Positions 15,544-24,410 of a DNA stretch of 54,069 nucleotides are shown in pieces (the stretch's first letter is position 1; every line of letters begins with the position of its first letter). The stretch is taken from contig CANRJR010000014.1 in the NCBI GenBank assembly GCA_947631005.1, positions 1-54,069 of the forward strand, given 5' to 3'. Origin of the DNA: an uncultured Clostridia bacterium. Lineage in GTDB: Bacteria > Bacillota > Clostridia > Christensenellales > Borkfalkiaceae. The position numbers and the translations under genes were made by a program. Under the pieces are notes generated by a model. That model worked only from the letters and a program-made list of their open reading frames with translations. It was not told where the DNA came from and made no database searches.

Positions 15544-16041
15544 TCAAAAGGCGGGTTTGAGAATTTTCAGCGCGATGCGGGCGAGCACGGTCTCCAATAA
15601 AATGAGCACAGCCCACACGGCGAGGGAGATCAGCAGGGCGTAGACGAGCGTCAGAAAGACCTGCCCGCCCGTGAGGATGGTTTCGGCGAGCGCGAAAACG
15701 AGGGTCACGAGGGCGAAGAGGGGCAAGAGCAAGCCGAGCAGCCGCCGTACGGTAAAGAAAATATTGTAGAAGAGTTCGAGCACGAAGATCGACCCGAGGT
15801 TGAGAAAGTCCGACCGCCGCCTGCAAAGAGACAGCCAAACGCGGATCTTGGTGGAGCGGCTGACCCGCGGCGTAACGGTATAGCCGCCGATACGCTCGTC
15901 CACCTCGTACGTCGTCTTTTCGGTGACTGTTCTCTCCTCCTGCGCGTCCGTCATCTGCCAGCCGAAACACATGCGGTCGCGCGCGATGCGCCGCCAGCCG
16001 AACCGTTTTACGCAGAGCGTCTTTGTTTGAAGATCGTCCAT
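15544..16041 (-). CDS. Membrane protein of unknown function, two C-terminal helices
   Basis: A 165-residue protein with a basic and polar N-terminal half (about residues 1-85) and two long hydrophobic segments (about 86-118 and 125-160). The first helix begins in a region rich in Leu, Phe and Arg. No known motif is recognised. The start at 16041 follows AGGGGGCG and a full-consensus promoter. Like the protein at 13179-13652 it is monocistronic, minus-strand and probably well transcribed. The two are not obviously homologous. Confidence 0.7.
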   Translation of the reverse strand: MDDLQTKTLCVKRFGWRRIARDRMCFGWQMTDAQEERTVTEKTTYEVDERIGGYTVTPRVSRSTKIRVWLSLCRRRSDFLNLGSIFVLELFYNIFFTVRRLLGLLLPLFALVTLVFALAETILTGGQVFLTLVYALLISLAVWAVLILLETVLARIALKILKPAF

Positions 16042-16059
16042 AACGCCCCCTGTACTTTC

Positions 16060-16088
16060 ATTATACCATCACACGCGAAATTTGTCAA
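16060..16088 (-). promoter_or_regulatory. Full-consensus promoter of the 165-residue membrane protein
   Basis: On the minus strand, TTGACA (16083-16088), 17 bp, TATAAT (16060-16065). Confidence 0.9.
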
Positions 16089-16101
16089 GTCGCGCGAGGC
16101 A

Positions 16102-16154
16102 GAAGTGAATTCCACCTAACGCCGTAATTTGGAAGCGAAAAGGCGTTTCTTAAT
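16102..16154. repeat. Fragment of family B repeat
   Basis: GAAGTGAATTCCACCTAACGCC followed by a TTTGGAAGC segment matches the distal part of the copy at 43343-43547 (43495 onward). The proximal hairpins are missing, so this is a truncated or mosaic copy. Confidence 0.65.
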
Positions 16155-16200
16155 TGTCATGTTGAGCGGAGGCGTAGCCGAAGTCGAAACATCTCCCGCA
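16155..16200. repeat. Half-copy of family A repeat
   Basis: TGTCATGTTGAGCGGAGGCG-type unit ending ACATCTCCCGCAG, related to 43548-43607 and 51453-51513. Confidence 0.65.
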
Positions 16201-16251
16201 GTTTTATCGGTTTTTGTCCATACTACGATGTCATTTCGACCCGCTTTTTTC

Positions 16252-16380
16252 TGTCATTTCGAGTGAAGTGAGCGTAAGCGAACGGAATCGAGAAATCCCC
16301 TTGGTCGTTGATGAGGCTTGGAATAGAATGCGGGAGATTTCTCGACTACGCGGGCTTTGCCCGCTCCGCTCGAAATGACA
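16252..16380. repeat. Full palindromic repeat, family A
   Basis: Ends TGTCATTTCGAG and CTCGAAATGACA with the conserved CCTTGGTCGTTGAT centre, as in the copy at 1120-1240. The inner arms differ (an extra CGGGC...GCCCG hairpin on the right arm). Confidence 0.75.
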
Positions 16381-16417
16381 TATTGGAAAGCGGTTTGCTA
16401 CTTCGCCCTACGAGCTC

Positions 16418-16466
16418 GTGCCGCCCTTGGTCTACAAATAGAAGCCGCGGGCGGGGCGAAATGACA
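16418..16466 (-). repeat. 49-bp repeat, inverted and identical to 51539-51587
   Basis: This segment, ending in CGAAATGACA, is the exact reverse complement of 51539-51587. The rest of 16467-16720 is low-complexity, with short CAGCGTAA-type echoes and G+C-rich palindromes (near 16645-16670) and no supportable gene. Confidence 0.8.
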
Positions 16467-16725
16467 AATTGGGAAATGGGGCGCAATGACAATTTGAAAA
16501 CCGCAGAGCAAATGACAAACCGAGAACGCCGCTTTGCTTTGAATAGCGTGATTATAAAAACAGCGTAATAGTAAAAACAACGCGATCGTAAAAACAGCGT
16601 AAATGAAAGAATATTGTTATTGAAAAAATGGCGGGATTGCCAGTGCGCGCACGCGCGCACGGGGCGCGCAAAATTTGCGTGGAACTCCCAAAAAAACTTC
16701 GCGGGGAAAATCCCCCCTCATTCGC

Positions 16726-16755
16726 TTGACGGAAGAGGGGGGATTTTGCTATAAT
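16726..16755 (+). promoter_or_regulatory. Promoter of the purine operon
   Basis: TTGACG (16726-16731), 18 bp, TATAAT (16750-16755) with extended TGC. It predicts a leader of about 119 nt before purE. No earlier promoter-like signal is seen. Confidence 0.82.
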
Positions 16756-16791
16756 CATATCATGAACAGAGCGGTTTTTTGCCCCACGACG

Positions 16792-16864
16792 CGGGCGGGA
16801 AATACGAATTGGATGTTCGGAGATCGGGCGGTGTTTTCGCATAGAAAAAACCTGCCCGTTTTTT
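16792..16864 (+). promoter_or_regulatory. Candidate transcription attenuator in the purE leader
   Basis: A terminator-like hairpin pairs 16825-16837 (CGGGCGGTGTTTT) with 16847-16858 (AAAACCTGCCCG), one bulge, followed by six T (16859-16864). An upstream CGGGCGGG (16792-16799) can instead pair with CCTGCCCG (16851-16858), making a competing antiterminator. The stretch 16762-16824 would hold any sensor, but it does not resemble the purine, PRPP, ppGpp or THF riboswitches as I know them. The effector is unknown. Confidence 0.55.
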
Positions 16865-16880
16865 GTTGCGGAGGCGGTTT

Positions 16881-17369
16881 ATGAAAAAAGTCGGCATTGT
16901 GATGGGTTCGGATTCCGATCTTCCCGTCGTCGAAAAGGCGTTCGGCGTCCTCGACGGGTTGAACATTCCCTATGAGGCGCGCATTCTGTCGGCGCACCGT
17001 ACGCCCGAAGAGACCAAGGCGTTTGCCGAGCATGCGGAGGAAAACGGGTTCGGCGTACTCATCGCCGCCGCGGGCATGGCGGCGCATTTGGCGGGCGCGC
17101 TCGCCGCGAACACTTTGTTGCCCGTCATCGGCATTCCGGTCAAGAGCTCGCTCGGCGGGCTCGACGCGTTGCTTTCCACCGTGCAGATGCCCTCGGGCAT
17201 TCCCGTGGCGACGGTCGCCGTAGACGGCGCGAAGAACGCGGCGTATCTTGCGGCGGAGATCCTCGCCCTCGGCGAACCGCAGGTGCGGGCCGCGCTCGCC
17301 GCCGCGCGCGAAGAGGGCAGGGCGCAGGCGATCGAAAAGGACGCCCGCCTCACCGCCCGTCTCAAATAA
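16881..17369 (+). CDS. purE: 5-(carboxyamino)imidazole ribonucleotide mutase / AIR carboxylase
   Basis: A 162-residue protein of the PurE fold. GSDSDLP (residues 8-14), ILSAHRTPE (about 39-47) and the GMAAHLAG and [15 protein letters not shown] segments form the active site. It delivers the CAIR carboxyl group in step 6 of IMP synthesis. No purK is present in the operon. If none exists in the genome, this would be a class II enzyme using AIR and CO2 directly; the [13 protein letters not shown] end cannot settle this alone. The start ATG 16881 has GGAGG upstream, right after the leader terminator. Confidence 0.92.
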   Translation: MKKVGIVMGSDSDLPVVEKAFGVLDGLNIPYEARILSAHRTPEETKAFAEHAEENGFGVLIAAAGMAAHLAGALAANTLLPVIGIPVKSSLGGLDALLSTVQMPSGIPVATVAVDGAKNAAYLAAEILALGEPQVRAALAAAREEGRAQAIEKDARLTARLK

Positions 17370-17404
17370 GCAAAATTTTGCGAAGGCAAAAGGAGAATAC
17401 GATC

Positions 17405-18115
17405 ATGGAAAAGAAAGAGCAGCTCTATGAAGGCAAGGCGAAGAAAGTATTCGCGACGGACGACCCCGCCCTCTGCATCGTTTCGTACAAAGACGACGCG
17501 ACGGCGTTCAACGGGCTGAAAAAGGGCACGATCGCGGGGAAGGGCGTCGTCAACAACCGCATGACCAACATGATGATGCGTCTCGTGGAGAAAAGCGGCG
17601 TGCCGACCCATTTCGTCGAGGAGCTGAACGAGCGGGAGACGCTCGTGAAGAAAGTGAAGATCGTCCCGCTCGAAGTGATCGTCCGCAACGTTTCGGCGGG
17701 CTCGTTCGCCAAGCGGTACGGCGTAGAGGAGGGCATTCCGTTCGACGAGCCGACCGTCGAGTTTTCCTATAAGAACGACGCGCTCGGCGACCCGCTTCTC
17801 AACGATTCCCATGCGATCGCCTTGCATCTTGCGACCAAAGAGGAGATCGCGCGTATCCGCGAATACGCCCTCCGCGTGAACGAGACGCTCAAAGCCTATT
17901 TCCTCGGGCTCAACGTAAAGCTCATCGACTTCAAGCTCGAATTCGGCAAGACGGAGGACGGGACGATCGTCCTCGCCGACGAAATTTCGCCCGACACCTG
18001 CCGTTTCTGGGACGCGCAGACCGACGAAAAACTCGATAAAGACCGCTTCCGCCGCGATATGGGCGGCGTGGAGGACGCTTACCGCGAGATCTTCAAACGG
18101 GTCTCGCAGGGTTGA
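17405..18115 (+). CDS. purC: SAICAR synthase
   Basis: A 236-residue ATP-grasp-like enzyme joining CAIR and aspartate. The N-terminal [10 protein letters not shown] is the ATP-binding signature, VEVIVRN-like [19 protein letters not shown] near residue 85 is conserved, and [12 protein letters not shown] near 190 binds substrate. The length matches the bacterial enzyme. ATG 17405 follows AAAGGAGAA. It ends close to purF with no promoter between. Confidence 0.95.
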   Translation: MEKKEQLYEGKAKKVFATDDPALCIVSYKDDATAFNGLKKGTIAGKGVVNNRMTNMMMRLVEKSGVPTHFVEELNERETLVKKVKIVPLEVIVRNVSAGSFAKRYGVEEGIPFDEPTVEFSYKNDALGDPLLNDSHAIALHLATKEEIARIREYALRVNETLKAYFLGLNVKLIDFKLEFGKTEDGTIVLADEISPDTCRFWDAQTDEKLDKDRFRRDMGGVEDAYREIFKRVSQG

Positions 18116-18129
18116 TCTTGGAGAGAGAT

Positions 18130-19584
18130 ATGTCGCACATTCATGAGGAATGCGGCGTGTTCGGCGTGTTCGCGCCGTGCAAGCAAGACGTGGCTTCCAC
18201 CGCCTATTACGCGCTGTTCGCACTGCAACACAGGGGGCAGGAGTCGGCGGGCATCGTCGTCAACGACGACGGCGTGTTTACCGCGCATAAAGACGAGGGG
18301 CTGGTGAACGACGTGTTCACCGCCGACGTGTTGCGCCGCCTCGGCGAGGGGAACATCGCCGTCGGGCACGTCCGCTATTCGACGACGGGCGGCGGGGGCA
18401 GGGAGAACGCCCAGCCCATCGTCGTAAACCATCTCAAAGGCAATATGGCACTCGCCCACAACGGCAATCTCGTCAACGCATACGAACTGCGGGGCGAGCT
18501 CGAAGAGGCGGGCAGCATCTTCCATACCACCTCGGATACCGAGGTCATCTCGTACGTCATCACCCGCGAGCGCATCCGTACCCGTTCCATCGAAGCGGCG
18601 GTGATCGCCGCGATGGACAAGCTCAAAGGCGCGTATTCCTTTCTCGTGATGTCGCCGAGCAAGCTCATCGCCGTGCGCGACCCGCACGGCTTCCGTCCGC
18701 TCTGCTTCGGCAGGCGGGAGGACGGGGCGTACGTCGTCGCCTCCGAATCGTGCGCGCTCGACGCCGTGGGAGCCGCCTATATTCGGGACGTCGAACCGGG
18801 CGAGGTCGTCGTCTTTACCAAGGACGGACCCGTGAGCGACCGCTCGCACTGCGGCAGGCAGAGGGCACTCTGCGTGTTCGAATATCTCTACATCGCCCGT
18901 CCCGATTCCGTCATCGAGGGGCGTTCGGTGCACGAGGCGCGCAAGAGAGCGGGGGCGTTTCTCGCCAAACAATATAAGATCGACGCGGACATCGTGGTCG
19001 GCGTGCCCGATTCGGGGCTGGACGCCGCCTTCGGCTATGCGCAGGAGTCGGGCGTGCCCTATGGGATCGGCTTCATCAAAAACAAATACATCGGCAGAAC
19101 GTTCATCGCGCCCGAGCAAAAGACGCGGGAGGACAGGGTGCGCATCAAACTCAACGCGCTCACCTCGGCGATCAAGGGCAAGCGGGTCATCCTCGTCGAC
19201 GATTCCATCGTCCGCGGGACGACGTGCGGGCGCATCGTAAAACTGTTGCGGGACGCGGGGGCGAAAGAGGTGCACATGCTCTCGTCCGCGCCCGCCTTCC
19301 TCAATCCCTGCTACTACGGCACGGACATCGACTCGCGCGAGAACCTCATCGCCTGCCGCCACAGCCCCGAGGAGATCGCCCGCATCATCGGCGCGGATTC
19401 GGTCGGCTATCTCGACCTCAAAAACGTCGGGCTCATCGCGGGCGGGGACGGCACGGGATTCTGCACGGCGTGCTTCGACGGGAACTATCCCACCGAAGAG
19501 CCGTCCGTCGCCCAAAAGGACCGCTTCGAATTGATCGCGCGGCACATCAGCGACAACCCCAAATATCGCAACCGTGAGGACTGA
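18130..19584 (+). CDS. purF: Amidophosphoribosyltransferase
   Basis: A 484-residue first enzyme of purine synthesis (PRPP plus glutamine to phosphoribosylamine). A seven-residue propeptide should be removed to expose C8 (EECGVFG) as the N-terminal nucleophile, as in B. subtilis PurF. The PRPP loop is [13 protein letters not shown]. Cysteines that fit the 4Fe-4S ligands of the Bacillus-type enzyme are visible in ALCVFEY, NPCYYG or IACRH, and FCTACFDG. An oxygen-labile cluster suits an anaerobe. ATG 18130 follows GGAGAG; an upstream in-frame TTG at 18112 is rejected because it would lengthen the propeptide. Confidence 0.95.
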   Translation: MSHIHEECGVFGVFAPCKQDVASTAYYALFALQHRGQESAGIVVNDDGVFTAHKDEGLVNDVFTADVLRRLGEGNIAVGHVRYSTTGGGGRENAQPIVVNHLKGNMALAHNGNLVNAYELRGELEEAGSIFHTTSDTEVISYVITRERIRTRSIEAAVIAAMDKLKGAYSFLVMSPSKLIAVRDPHGFRPLCFGRREDGAYVVASESCALDAVGAAYIRDVEPGEVVVFTKDGPVSDRSHCGRQRALCVFEYLYIARPDSVIEGRSVHEARKRAGAFLAKQYKIDADIVVGVPDSGLDAAFGYAQESGVPYGIGFIKNKYIGRTFIAPEQKTREDRVRIKLNALTSAIKGKRVILVDDSIVRGTTCGRIVKLLRDAGAKEVHMLSSAPAFLNPCYYGTDIDSRENLIACRHSPEEIARIIGADSVGYLDLKNVGLIAGGDGTGFCTACFDGNYPTEEPSVAQKDRFELIARHISDNPKYRNRED

Positions 19585-19585
19585 C

Positions 19586-20611
19586 ATGAAGAGCTATTCG
19601 GAAAGTTATAAAGAGGCGGGAGTCGACATCACCGCGGGATACAGGGCGGTCGAGCTCATGAAAAAGCACGTCGCCCGCACCATTCCGAGCGGGGAGGAGA
19701 CCATCGGCGGGTTCGGCGGGCTGTTCCCCCTGCCCGCGGGCATGAAAGAGCCCGTCCTCGTTTCGGGGACGGACGGCGTGGGGACGAAACTGCGCGTCGC
19801 AAGCCTCATGAACAGGCACGACACCGTCGGGATCGACTGCGTTGCGATGTGCGTGAACGACGTGCTCTGCTGCGGGGCGCGTCCGCTCTTTTTCCTCGAC
19901 TATATCGCCTGCGGAAAGAATATCCCCGAAAAGATCGCGTCGATCGTGGGCGGCGTGGCGGAGGGCTGCGTGCGCGCGGGCTGCCGCCTCATCGGCGGAG
20001 AAACGGCGGAACATCCCGGCACCATGCCCGAGGACGACTACGATATCGCGGGTTTTGCCGTGGGCATAGTCGAGCGCGCGGACATGCTCGACAACGCGGA
20101 CATGCACGCGGGTGACGTCATGATCGCCCTGCCCTCCACGGGCTTGCATTCCAACGGATTTTCGCTCGTGCGAAAGGTGTTCGACGTGGAGCGGTGCGAC
20201 CTCGGCGCGTTCGTTCCCTCCCTCGGCGCGCCGCTCGGGGAGACGCTGCTCACCCCCACGGCGATCTATGTAAAGCCGATGCTCGCCCTCTTCTCGGCAG
20301 TCCGCGTGACGGGCGTATCGCACATCACGGGGGGCGGCTTCTTCGAGAACATTCCGCGTTCTCTTCCCAAGGGGCTGGGCGTGCGGATCGCCAAAGTGGA
20401 CGTCCGCACCCCCGAGATCTTCAAATTGCTGCAAGCGCGCGGGGAGATCCCCGAGCGGGATATGTTCAATACGTTTAATATGGGCGTGGGAATGACGGCG
20501 GTCGTCTCCCCCGCCGACGCGCCCGCCGCGCTCTCGGTATTGCGGGAGAACGGGACGGACGCATACGTCCTCGGGACGGTCGTCGCGGGCGAGGGCGTGG
20601 AGCTGATATGA
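19586..20611 (+). CDS. purM: Phosphoribosylformylglycinamidine cyclo-ligase (AIR synthetase)
   Basis: A 341-residue enzyme closing the imidazole ring with ATP. It has the family signatures SYKEAGVDI at the N terminus, GTDGVGTKL near residue 58, NDVLCCGARPLFFLDY near 90, GGETAEHPG near 140 and HITGGGFFEN near 250. ATG 19586 follows GTGAGGA; the upstream GTG at 19574 is the ribosome binding site region rather than the start. It lies 1 nt after purF and overlaps purN by four bases. Confidence 0.95.
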   Translation: MKSYSESYKEAGVDITAGYRAVELMKKHVARTIPSGEETIGGFGGLFPLPAGMKEPVLVSGTDGVGTKLRVASLMNRHDTVGIDCVAMCVNDVLCCGARPLFFLDYIACGKNIPEKIASIVGGVAEGCVRAGCRLIGGETAEHPGTMPEDDYDIAGFAVGIVERADMLDNADMHAGDVMIALPSTGLHSNGFSLVRKVFDVERCDLGAFVPSLGAPLGETLLTPTAIYVKPMLALFSAVRVTGVSHITGGGFFENIPRSLPKGLGVRIAKVDVRTPEIFKLLQARGEIPERDMFNTFNMGVGMTAVVSPADAPAALSVLRENGTDAYVLGTVVAGEGVELI

Positions 20612-21219
20612 GAAAGATCAAGATCGCCGTGCTCTGTTCGGGAGGCGGCACGAATTTTCAGGCGATCGTGAGCGCGCAACAGGCGGGCATGCTTCCCGAC
20701 GGCGAGATCGCGCTGCTCGTCTCCGACCATAAAGACGCGTACGCCCTCCGCCGCGCGGCATGCTTCGGCGTGGAGACGGCGGTGTTCGACAAAGAGGACT
20801 ATCCCTCCCGCGAGGCGCGCGAGCGCGCCATTCTCGCCTGTTGCAAGGAGCACGGCGCGGAGCTCATCGTGCTCGCGGGCTTTCTCACCGTCTTGGGGAA
20901 GCCGTTCGTGGACGCCTATCCCATGCGCATCCTCAACGTCCATCCCGCGCTGCTGCCGAGCTTCGGCGGCAAGGGATTTTACGGATTGCACGTGCACGAG
21001 GCGGTGCTCGCCGCGGGCGTCAAGGTGACGGGGGCGACCGTGCACTATGTCACCGAGATCTGCGACGGCGGGCCGATCGTCGCCCAGCGCGCCGTGGAGG
21101 TCAAGGAGGGGGACACCCCCGAGACCCTGCAACGGCGGGTCATGCGCGAGGCGGAGTGGGTTATCCTGCCGCAGGCGGTACAGGATGTATGTAAAAAACT
21201 CAAAGGAGAACTGCGTTGA
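20608..21219 (+). CDS. purN: Phosphoribosylglycinamide formyltransferase
   Basis: A 203-residue enzyme transferring formyl from 10-formyl-THF to GAR. It shows the N-terminal VLCSGGGTNFQAI and LAGFLTVLGKPF, with the catalytic region NVHPALLPSFGGKGFYGLHVHEAVLAAGVKVTGATVHYV in order (N, H and D residues of the family). The ATG overlaps the purM stop. It depends on the formyl-THF made by Fhs at the end of the same operon. Confidence 0.95.
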   Translation: MRKIKIAVLCSGGGTNFQAIVSAQQAGMLPDGEIALLVSDHKDAYALRRAACFGVETAVFDKEDYPSREARERAILACCKEHGAELIVLAGFLTVLGKPFVDAYPMRILNVHPALLPSFGGKGFYGLHVHEAVLAAGVKVTGATVHYVTEICDGGPIVAQRAVEVKEGDTPETLQRRVMREAEWVILPQAVQDVCKKLKGELR

Positions 21220-21932
21220 AAAGAATCGGAACATTGCTTTCCCGCAACGTCTATTCGGGGCGGGGGATCGTCGTGGGGCTCATGCCGAACGGCATGCAAG
21301 CCGCCTTTGCCTATTTCATCATGGGCAGGAGCGAAAACAGCCGCAACCGCGTTTTCCGCGTGTGCGGCGACGAGGTGCGCGTCGAACCGTTCGACCCCGC
21401 CAAAGTGACCGATCCGTCGCTCATCATCTATTCCGCGGTCAAACGGGCGGGCGGGGAGATCGTCGTCACCAACGGCGACCAGACGGACAGCATCGTGCGG
21501 GCGGTCTCGGAGGGACATTGCTTCCGTCACGCGCTCATGCGGCGCGCCTTCGAGCCCGACGCGCCCATCTTTACCCCCCGCATCTCGGCGATCCTGCACT
21601 GCGGGGAGAACTTCGGCTACGAGCTTTCCGTTTTGAAATGTTCGGACGGAAAGGGACTGCGGTGCGACAGAAACTTTTTCACGGTCGAGCCGCTGGCGGG
21701 CGTGGGGAGTTTTGTCCATACCTATATGAAAGACGGCAACCCGCCGCCCGTGTTCAACGGCGAACCCGAGCGCGTCCGCATCGGGAACAACTTCGGCGCG
21801 TTCGCGGAGGAGATCTGGAACAATCTGAACCCCGAAAACAAGATCTCGCTCTATTGCCGCCTCGTCGATACGCGCACGGGGGACACGGCGGAGGAGCTGT
21901 GCTATAATCAAAGATACGAGGAAGCAACATGA
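21216..21932 (+). CDS. IMP cyclohydrolase, stand-alone (PurO-like)
   Basis: A 238-residue protein of the archaeal-type IMP cyclohydrolase family (Pfam IMP_cyclohyd), which closes FAICAR to IMP. Recognisable features are YSGRGIVVG at the N terminus, a central VTNGDQTD and PRISAIL region, and a C-terminal domain with GVGSFVHTY. It replaces the N-terminal half of bifunctional PurH. The start is a TTG at 21216 with AAAGGAG 10 nt upstream, and its TTGA overlaps the purN stop. It overlaps the AICAR formyltransferase gene by 4 nt, so the two PurH activities come from adjacent separate genes. Confidence 0.85.
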   Translation: MKRIGTLLSRNVYSGRGIVVGLMPNGMQAAFAYFIMGRSENSRNRVFRVCGDEVRVEPFDPAKVTDPSLIIYSAVKRAGGEIVVTNGDQTDSIVRAVSEGHCFRHALMRRAFEPDAPIFTPRISAILHCGENFGYELSVLKCSDGKGLRCDRNFFTVEPLAGVGSFVHTYMKDGNPPPVFNGEPERVRIGNNFGAFAEEIWNNLNPENKISLYCRLVDTRTGDTAEELCYNQRYEEAT

Positions 21933-23110
21933 AAGAATGGTTCTTGAAATACGGCTGTAACCCCAACCAGACGCCCGCCCGCATCTATATGGAAGAGGGC
22001 GAACTTCCCGTGGAGATCTTAAACGGCAGACCGGGATATATCAACTTTCTCGACGCCTTCAACGCGTGGCAGCTCGTAAAGGAGATCAAGGCGGCGACGG
22101 GCATGGCGGCGGCGACGAGCTTCAAGCACGTTTCGCCCACCTCGGCGGCGGTCGGGAGACCGCTCTCGTCCGCGCTCAAACGGGCGTGCTTCGCCGACGA
22201 CGTGGAGGGGCTCGACGACAGCCCGCTCGCCTGCGCTTACGCGCGCGCCCGCGGGACGGACCGCATGTCGTCGTTCGGCGACTTCATCGCCCTCTCGGAG
22301 GAGTGCGACGAGACGACGGCGCGCATCATCGCGCGCGAGGTGTCCGACGGCGTGATCGCGCCCGCCTACACCCCCGCCGCGCTCGCCATTCTCAAACAGA
22401 AGCGCAAGGGCGGGTACAACATCGTAAAGATCGACCCCGGCTACATTCCCGCCGCAATAGAGCGCAAGCAGGTGTTCGGCGTCACGTTCGAGCAGGGACG
22501 GAACGACGTAAAGATCGACGCGTCCTGCCTCCGCAACATCGTCACCGCCAACAAGACGCTTCCCAAAGACAAGGCGGAAGATCTCGTCATCGCGCTCATC
22601 ACCCTCAAATACACGCAGTCCAACTCGGTGTGTTTTGCCGCCGACGGACAGGCGATCGGCGTGGGAGCGGGGCAGCAGTCGCGCATCCACTGCACCCGTC
22701 TCGCCGCGCAGAAAGCCGACCTCTGGCATTTGCGCCAGCACGAAAAAACGCTCTCCCTGCAATTCGCGGAGGGGGTCGGCAGACCCGAAAAGAACAACAT
22801 CATCGACCTCTATCTTTCGGACGACGCGGACGAGGTGACGGGGGAGGACGTATGGCGCAAATACTTCGCCGTCCGTCCCGCGCCTTTTCCGCGGGAGGAG
22901 AAAGAGGCGTACTTGAAAACGGTTTCGGGCGTGTCGCTGGGGAGCGACGCGTTCTTCCCCTTTGCCGACAACATCGAACGGGCGTTCCGTAGCGGCGTAA
23001 GCTATGTCGCCGAACCCGGGGGCTCGGTGCGCGACGACCTCGTGATCGAGGCGGCGGACGCGCACGGGATTGTGATGGCGTTTACGGGGATCAGGCTGTT
23101 CCATCACTGA
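21929..23110 (+). CDS. AICAR formyltransferase, stand-alone (PurH C-domain type)
   Basis: A 393-residue protein matching only the AICARFT part of PurH, without the MGS-like cyclohydrolase domain. KYGCNPNQTPARI opens it, TSFKHVSPTSAA near residue 65 carries the conserved Lys-His of the formyltransferase site, SFGDFIALSEECDE follows, and KYTQSNSVCFA and GQQSRIHCTRLA mark the C-terminal half. It uses 10-formyl-THF to formylate AICAR. It is translationally coupled to the cyclohydrolase gene. A TATAAT at 21903-21908 just upstream lacks a -35 and is probably chance. Confidence 0.9.
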   Translation: MKEWFLKYGCNPNQTPARIYMEEGELPVEILNGRPGYINFLDAFNAWQLVKEIKAATGMAAATSFKHVSPTSAAVGRPLSSALKRACFADDVEGLDDSPLACAYARARGTDRMSSFGDFIALSEECDETTARIIAREVSDGVIAPAYTPAALAILKQKRKGGYNIVKIDPGYIPAAIERKQVFGVTFEQGRNDVKIDASCLRNIVTANKTLPKDKAEDLVIALITLKYTQSNSVCFAADGQAIGVGAGQQSRIHCTRLAAQKADLWHLRQHEKTLSLQFAEGVGRPEKNNIIDLYLSDDADEVTGEDVWRKYFAVRPAPFPREEKEAYLKTVSGVSLGSDAFFPFADNIERAFRSGVSYVAEPGGSVRDDLVIEAADAHGIVMAFTGIRLFHH

Positions 23111-23135
23111 ACAGGCAATGTTGCGCGGAGGAAGT

Positions 23136-24410
23136 ATGAACATTCTCGTGATCGGGGGCGGCGGACGGGAACACGCCGTCGTCAAAGCCCTCAAAAAGAG
23201 CAAAGATTGCAGCCGCATTTACGCGTTGCCGGGCAACGGGGGGATCGCCGCGGACGCCGAATGCTATCCCGTGAAGGCGACGGACATCCGCGGGATCGTC
23301 TCGTTCGCGTCCTCGCACGCCGTCGACTTCGCCGTCGTCACGCCCGACGACCCTCTCGTGATGGGTTGCGTGGACGCGCTCGAAGCGATCGGCGTCCCCT
23401 GCTTCGGTCCTGACAAAAAAGCCGCGGCGATCGAGGGGAGCAAGATCTTCGCCAAGCGGCTCATGAAAAAATACAACATCCCCACGGCGAAGAGCGAGGC
23501 GTTCGGCGACCCCCAAGCCGCGCTCGCCTATTTGAAAGACCACGCCTATCCCGCCGTCGTCAAGGCGGACGGGCCCGCGCTCGGCAAGGGCGCGGTCATC
23601 GTGCAGTCGTACGAAGAAGCCGAGCGGTGCGTGCGGGAGATGATGGTGGAAAAGATCTTCGGCGCGAGCGGAGAGAAGGTGCTCGTCGAGGAGTTCTTAA
23701 CGGGTCCCGAGGTCTCCGTCCTCACCTTTACGGACGGAAAGACGGTCGTGCCCATGGTCTCCTCGATGGACCACAAGCGCGCGCTCGACGGCGACAGGGG
23801 GCTCAACACGGGGGGGATGGGGACGGTCGCGCCCAATCCCTACTACACCGAGGCGGTCGCGCGGGAGTGCATGGAGCGCGTCTTTTTGCCCACCGTCCGC
23901 GCGATGAACGCGGAGGGACGCACCTTCCGCGGATGCTTGTATTTCGGGCTCATGCTCACCTCGGACGGTCCGAAAGTCATCGAATACAACTGCCGTTTCG
24001 GCGATCCCGAAACGCAGGTCGTGCTGCCGCTCTTAAAGAGCGATCTTCTCGCCGTGATGCGGGCGGTGCGCGACGGGCGGCTCAATGAGACCGAGGTGGA
24101 GTTTTCTGCGCGGTCGGCGTGCTGCGTCGTGCTCGCCTCGGAGGGCTATCCCAAGCAATACGAAACGGGGTTCGAGATCTCCCTCCCCCGAACGGAAGAG
24201 GAGGAAGAGATCTATCTCGCGGGGGTCAAGCGCGAGGGCGGGAAACTCTTTACGGCGGGGGGACGGGTGCTCGGCGCGGTCAAGACGGCGGATACCCTTC
24301 AAGAGGCGGTCCGCGGCGCGTACGCCCTCGCCGAAAAAATTTCTTTCGCCAACGCATATTACAGAAAAGATATCGGAAAAAGAGCGCGCGCCGCGCTCGG
24401 GGAGGAGTAA
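23136..24410 (+). CDS. purD: Phosphoribosylamine-glycine ligase
   Basis: A 424-residue ATP-grasp enzyme for step 2 of purine synthesis. The N terminus MNILVIGGGGREHAV is the family signature. ATP-grasp elements follow at YPAVVKADGPALGKGAV near residue 140 and EEFLTGPEVSVL near 185, with MVSSMDHKRA and NTGGMGTVAPNPYY in the substrate region and NCRFGDPETQ near 290. ATG 23136 follows GGAGGAAGT; an earlier in-frame ATG at 23118 would absorb the ribosome binding site. Its TAA overlaps the purL ATG by one base. Confidence 0.95.
   Translation: MNILVIGGGGREHAVVKALKKSKDCSRIYALPGNGGIAADAECYPVKATDIRGIVSFASSHAVDFAVVTPDDPLVMGCVDALEAIGVPCFGPDKKAAAIEGSKIFAKRLMKKYNIPTAKSEAFGDPQAALAYLKDHAYPAVVKADGPALGKGAVIVQSYEEAERCVREMMVEKIFGASGEKVLVEEFLTGPEVSVLTFTDGKTVVPMVSSMDHKRALDGDRGLNTGGMGTVAPNPYYTEAVARECMERVFLPTVRAMNAEGRTFRGCLYFGLMLTSDGPKVIEYNCRFGDPETQVVLPLLKSDLLAVMRAVRDGRLNETEVEFSARSACCVVLASEGYPKQYETGFEISLPRTEEEEEIYLAGVKREGGKLFTAGGRVLGAVKTADTLQEAVRGAYALAEKISFANAYYRKDIGKRARAALGEE

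Noticed and set aside
16675..16884. Short open frame running through the purine operon leader
   Set aside because: It crosses the promoter and the attenuator hairpin, has no ribosome binding site and no recognisable protein; it is an incidental frame.
16881..17369. Assignment of PurE as class II AIR carboxylase
   Set aside because: Absence of purK from this operon is suggestive only; purK could be elsewhere and the visible motifs do not decide the class.
21903..21908. TATAAT just upstream of the AICAR formyltransferase gene
   Set aside because: It lies inside the cyclohydrolase coding sequence, with a TGC before it but no -35-like element; the genes overlap by 4 nt, so coupling explains expression.
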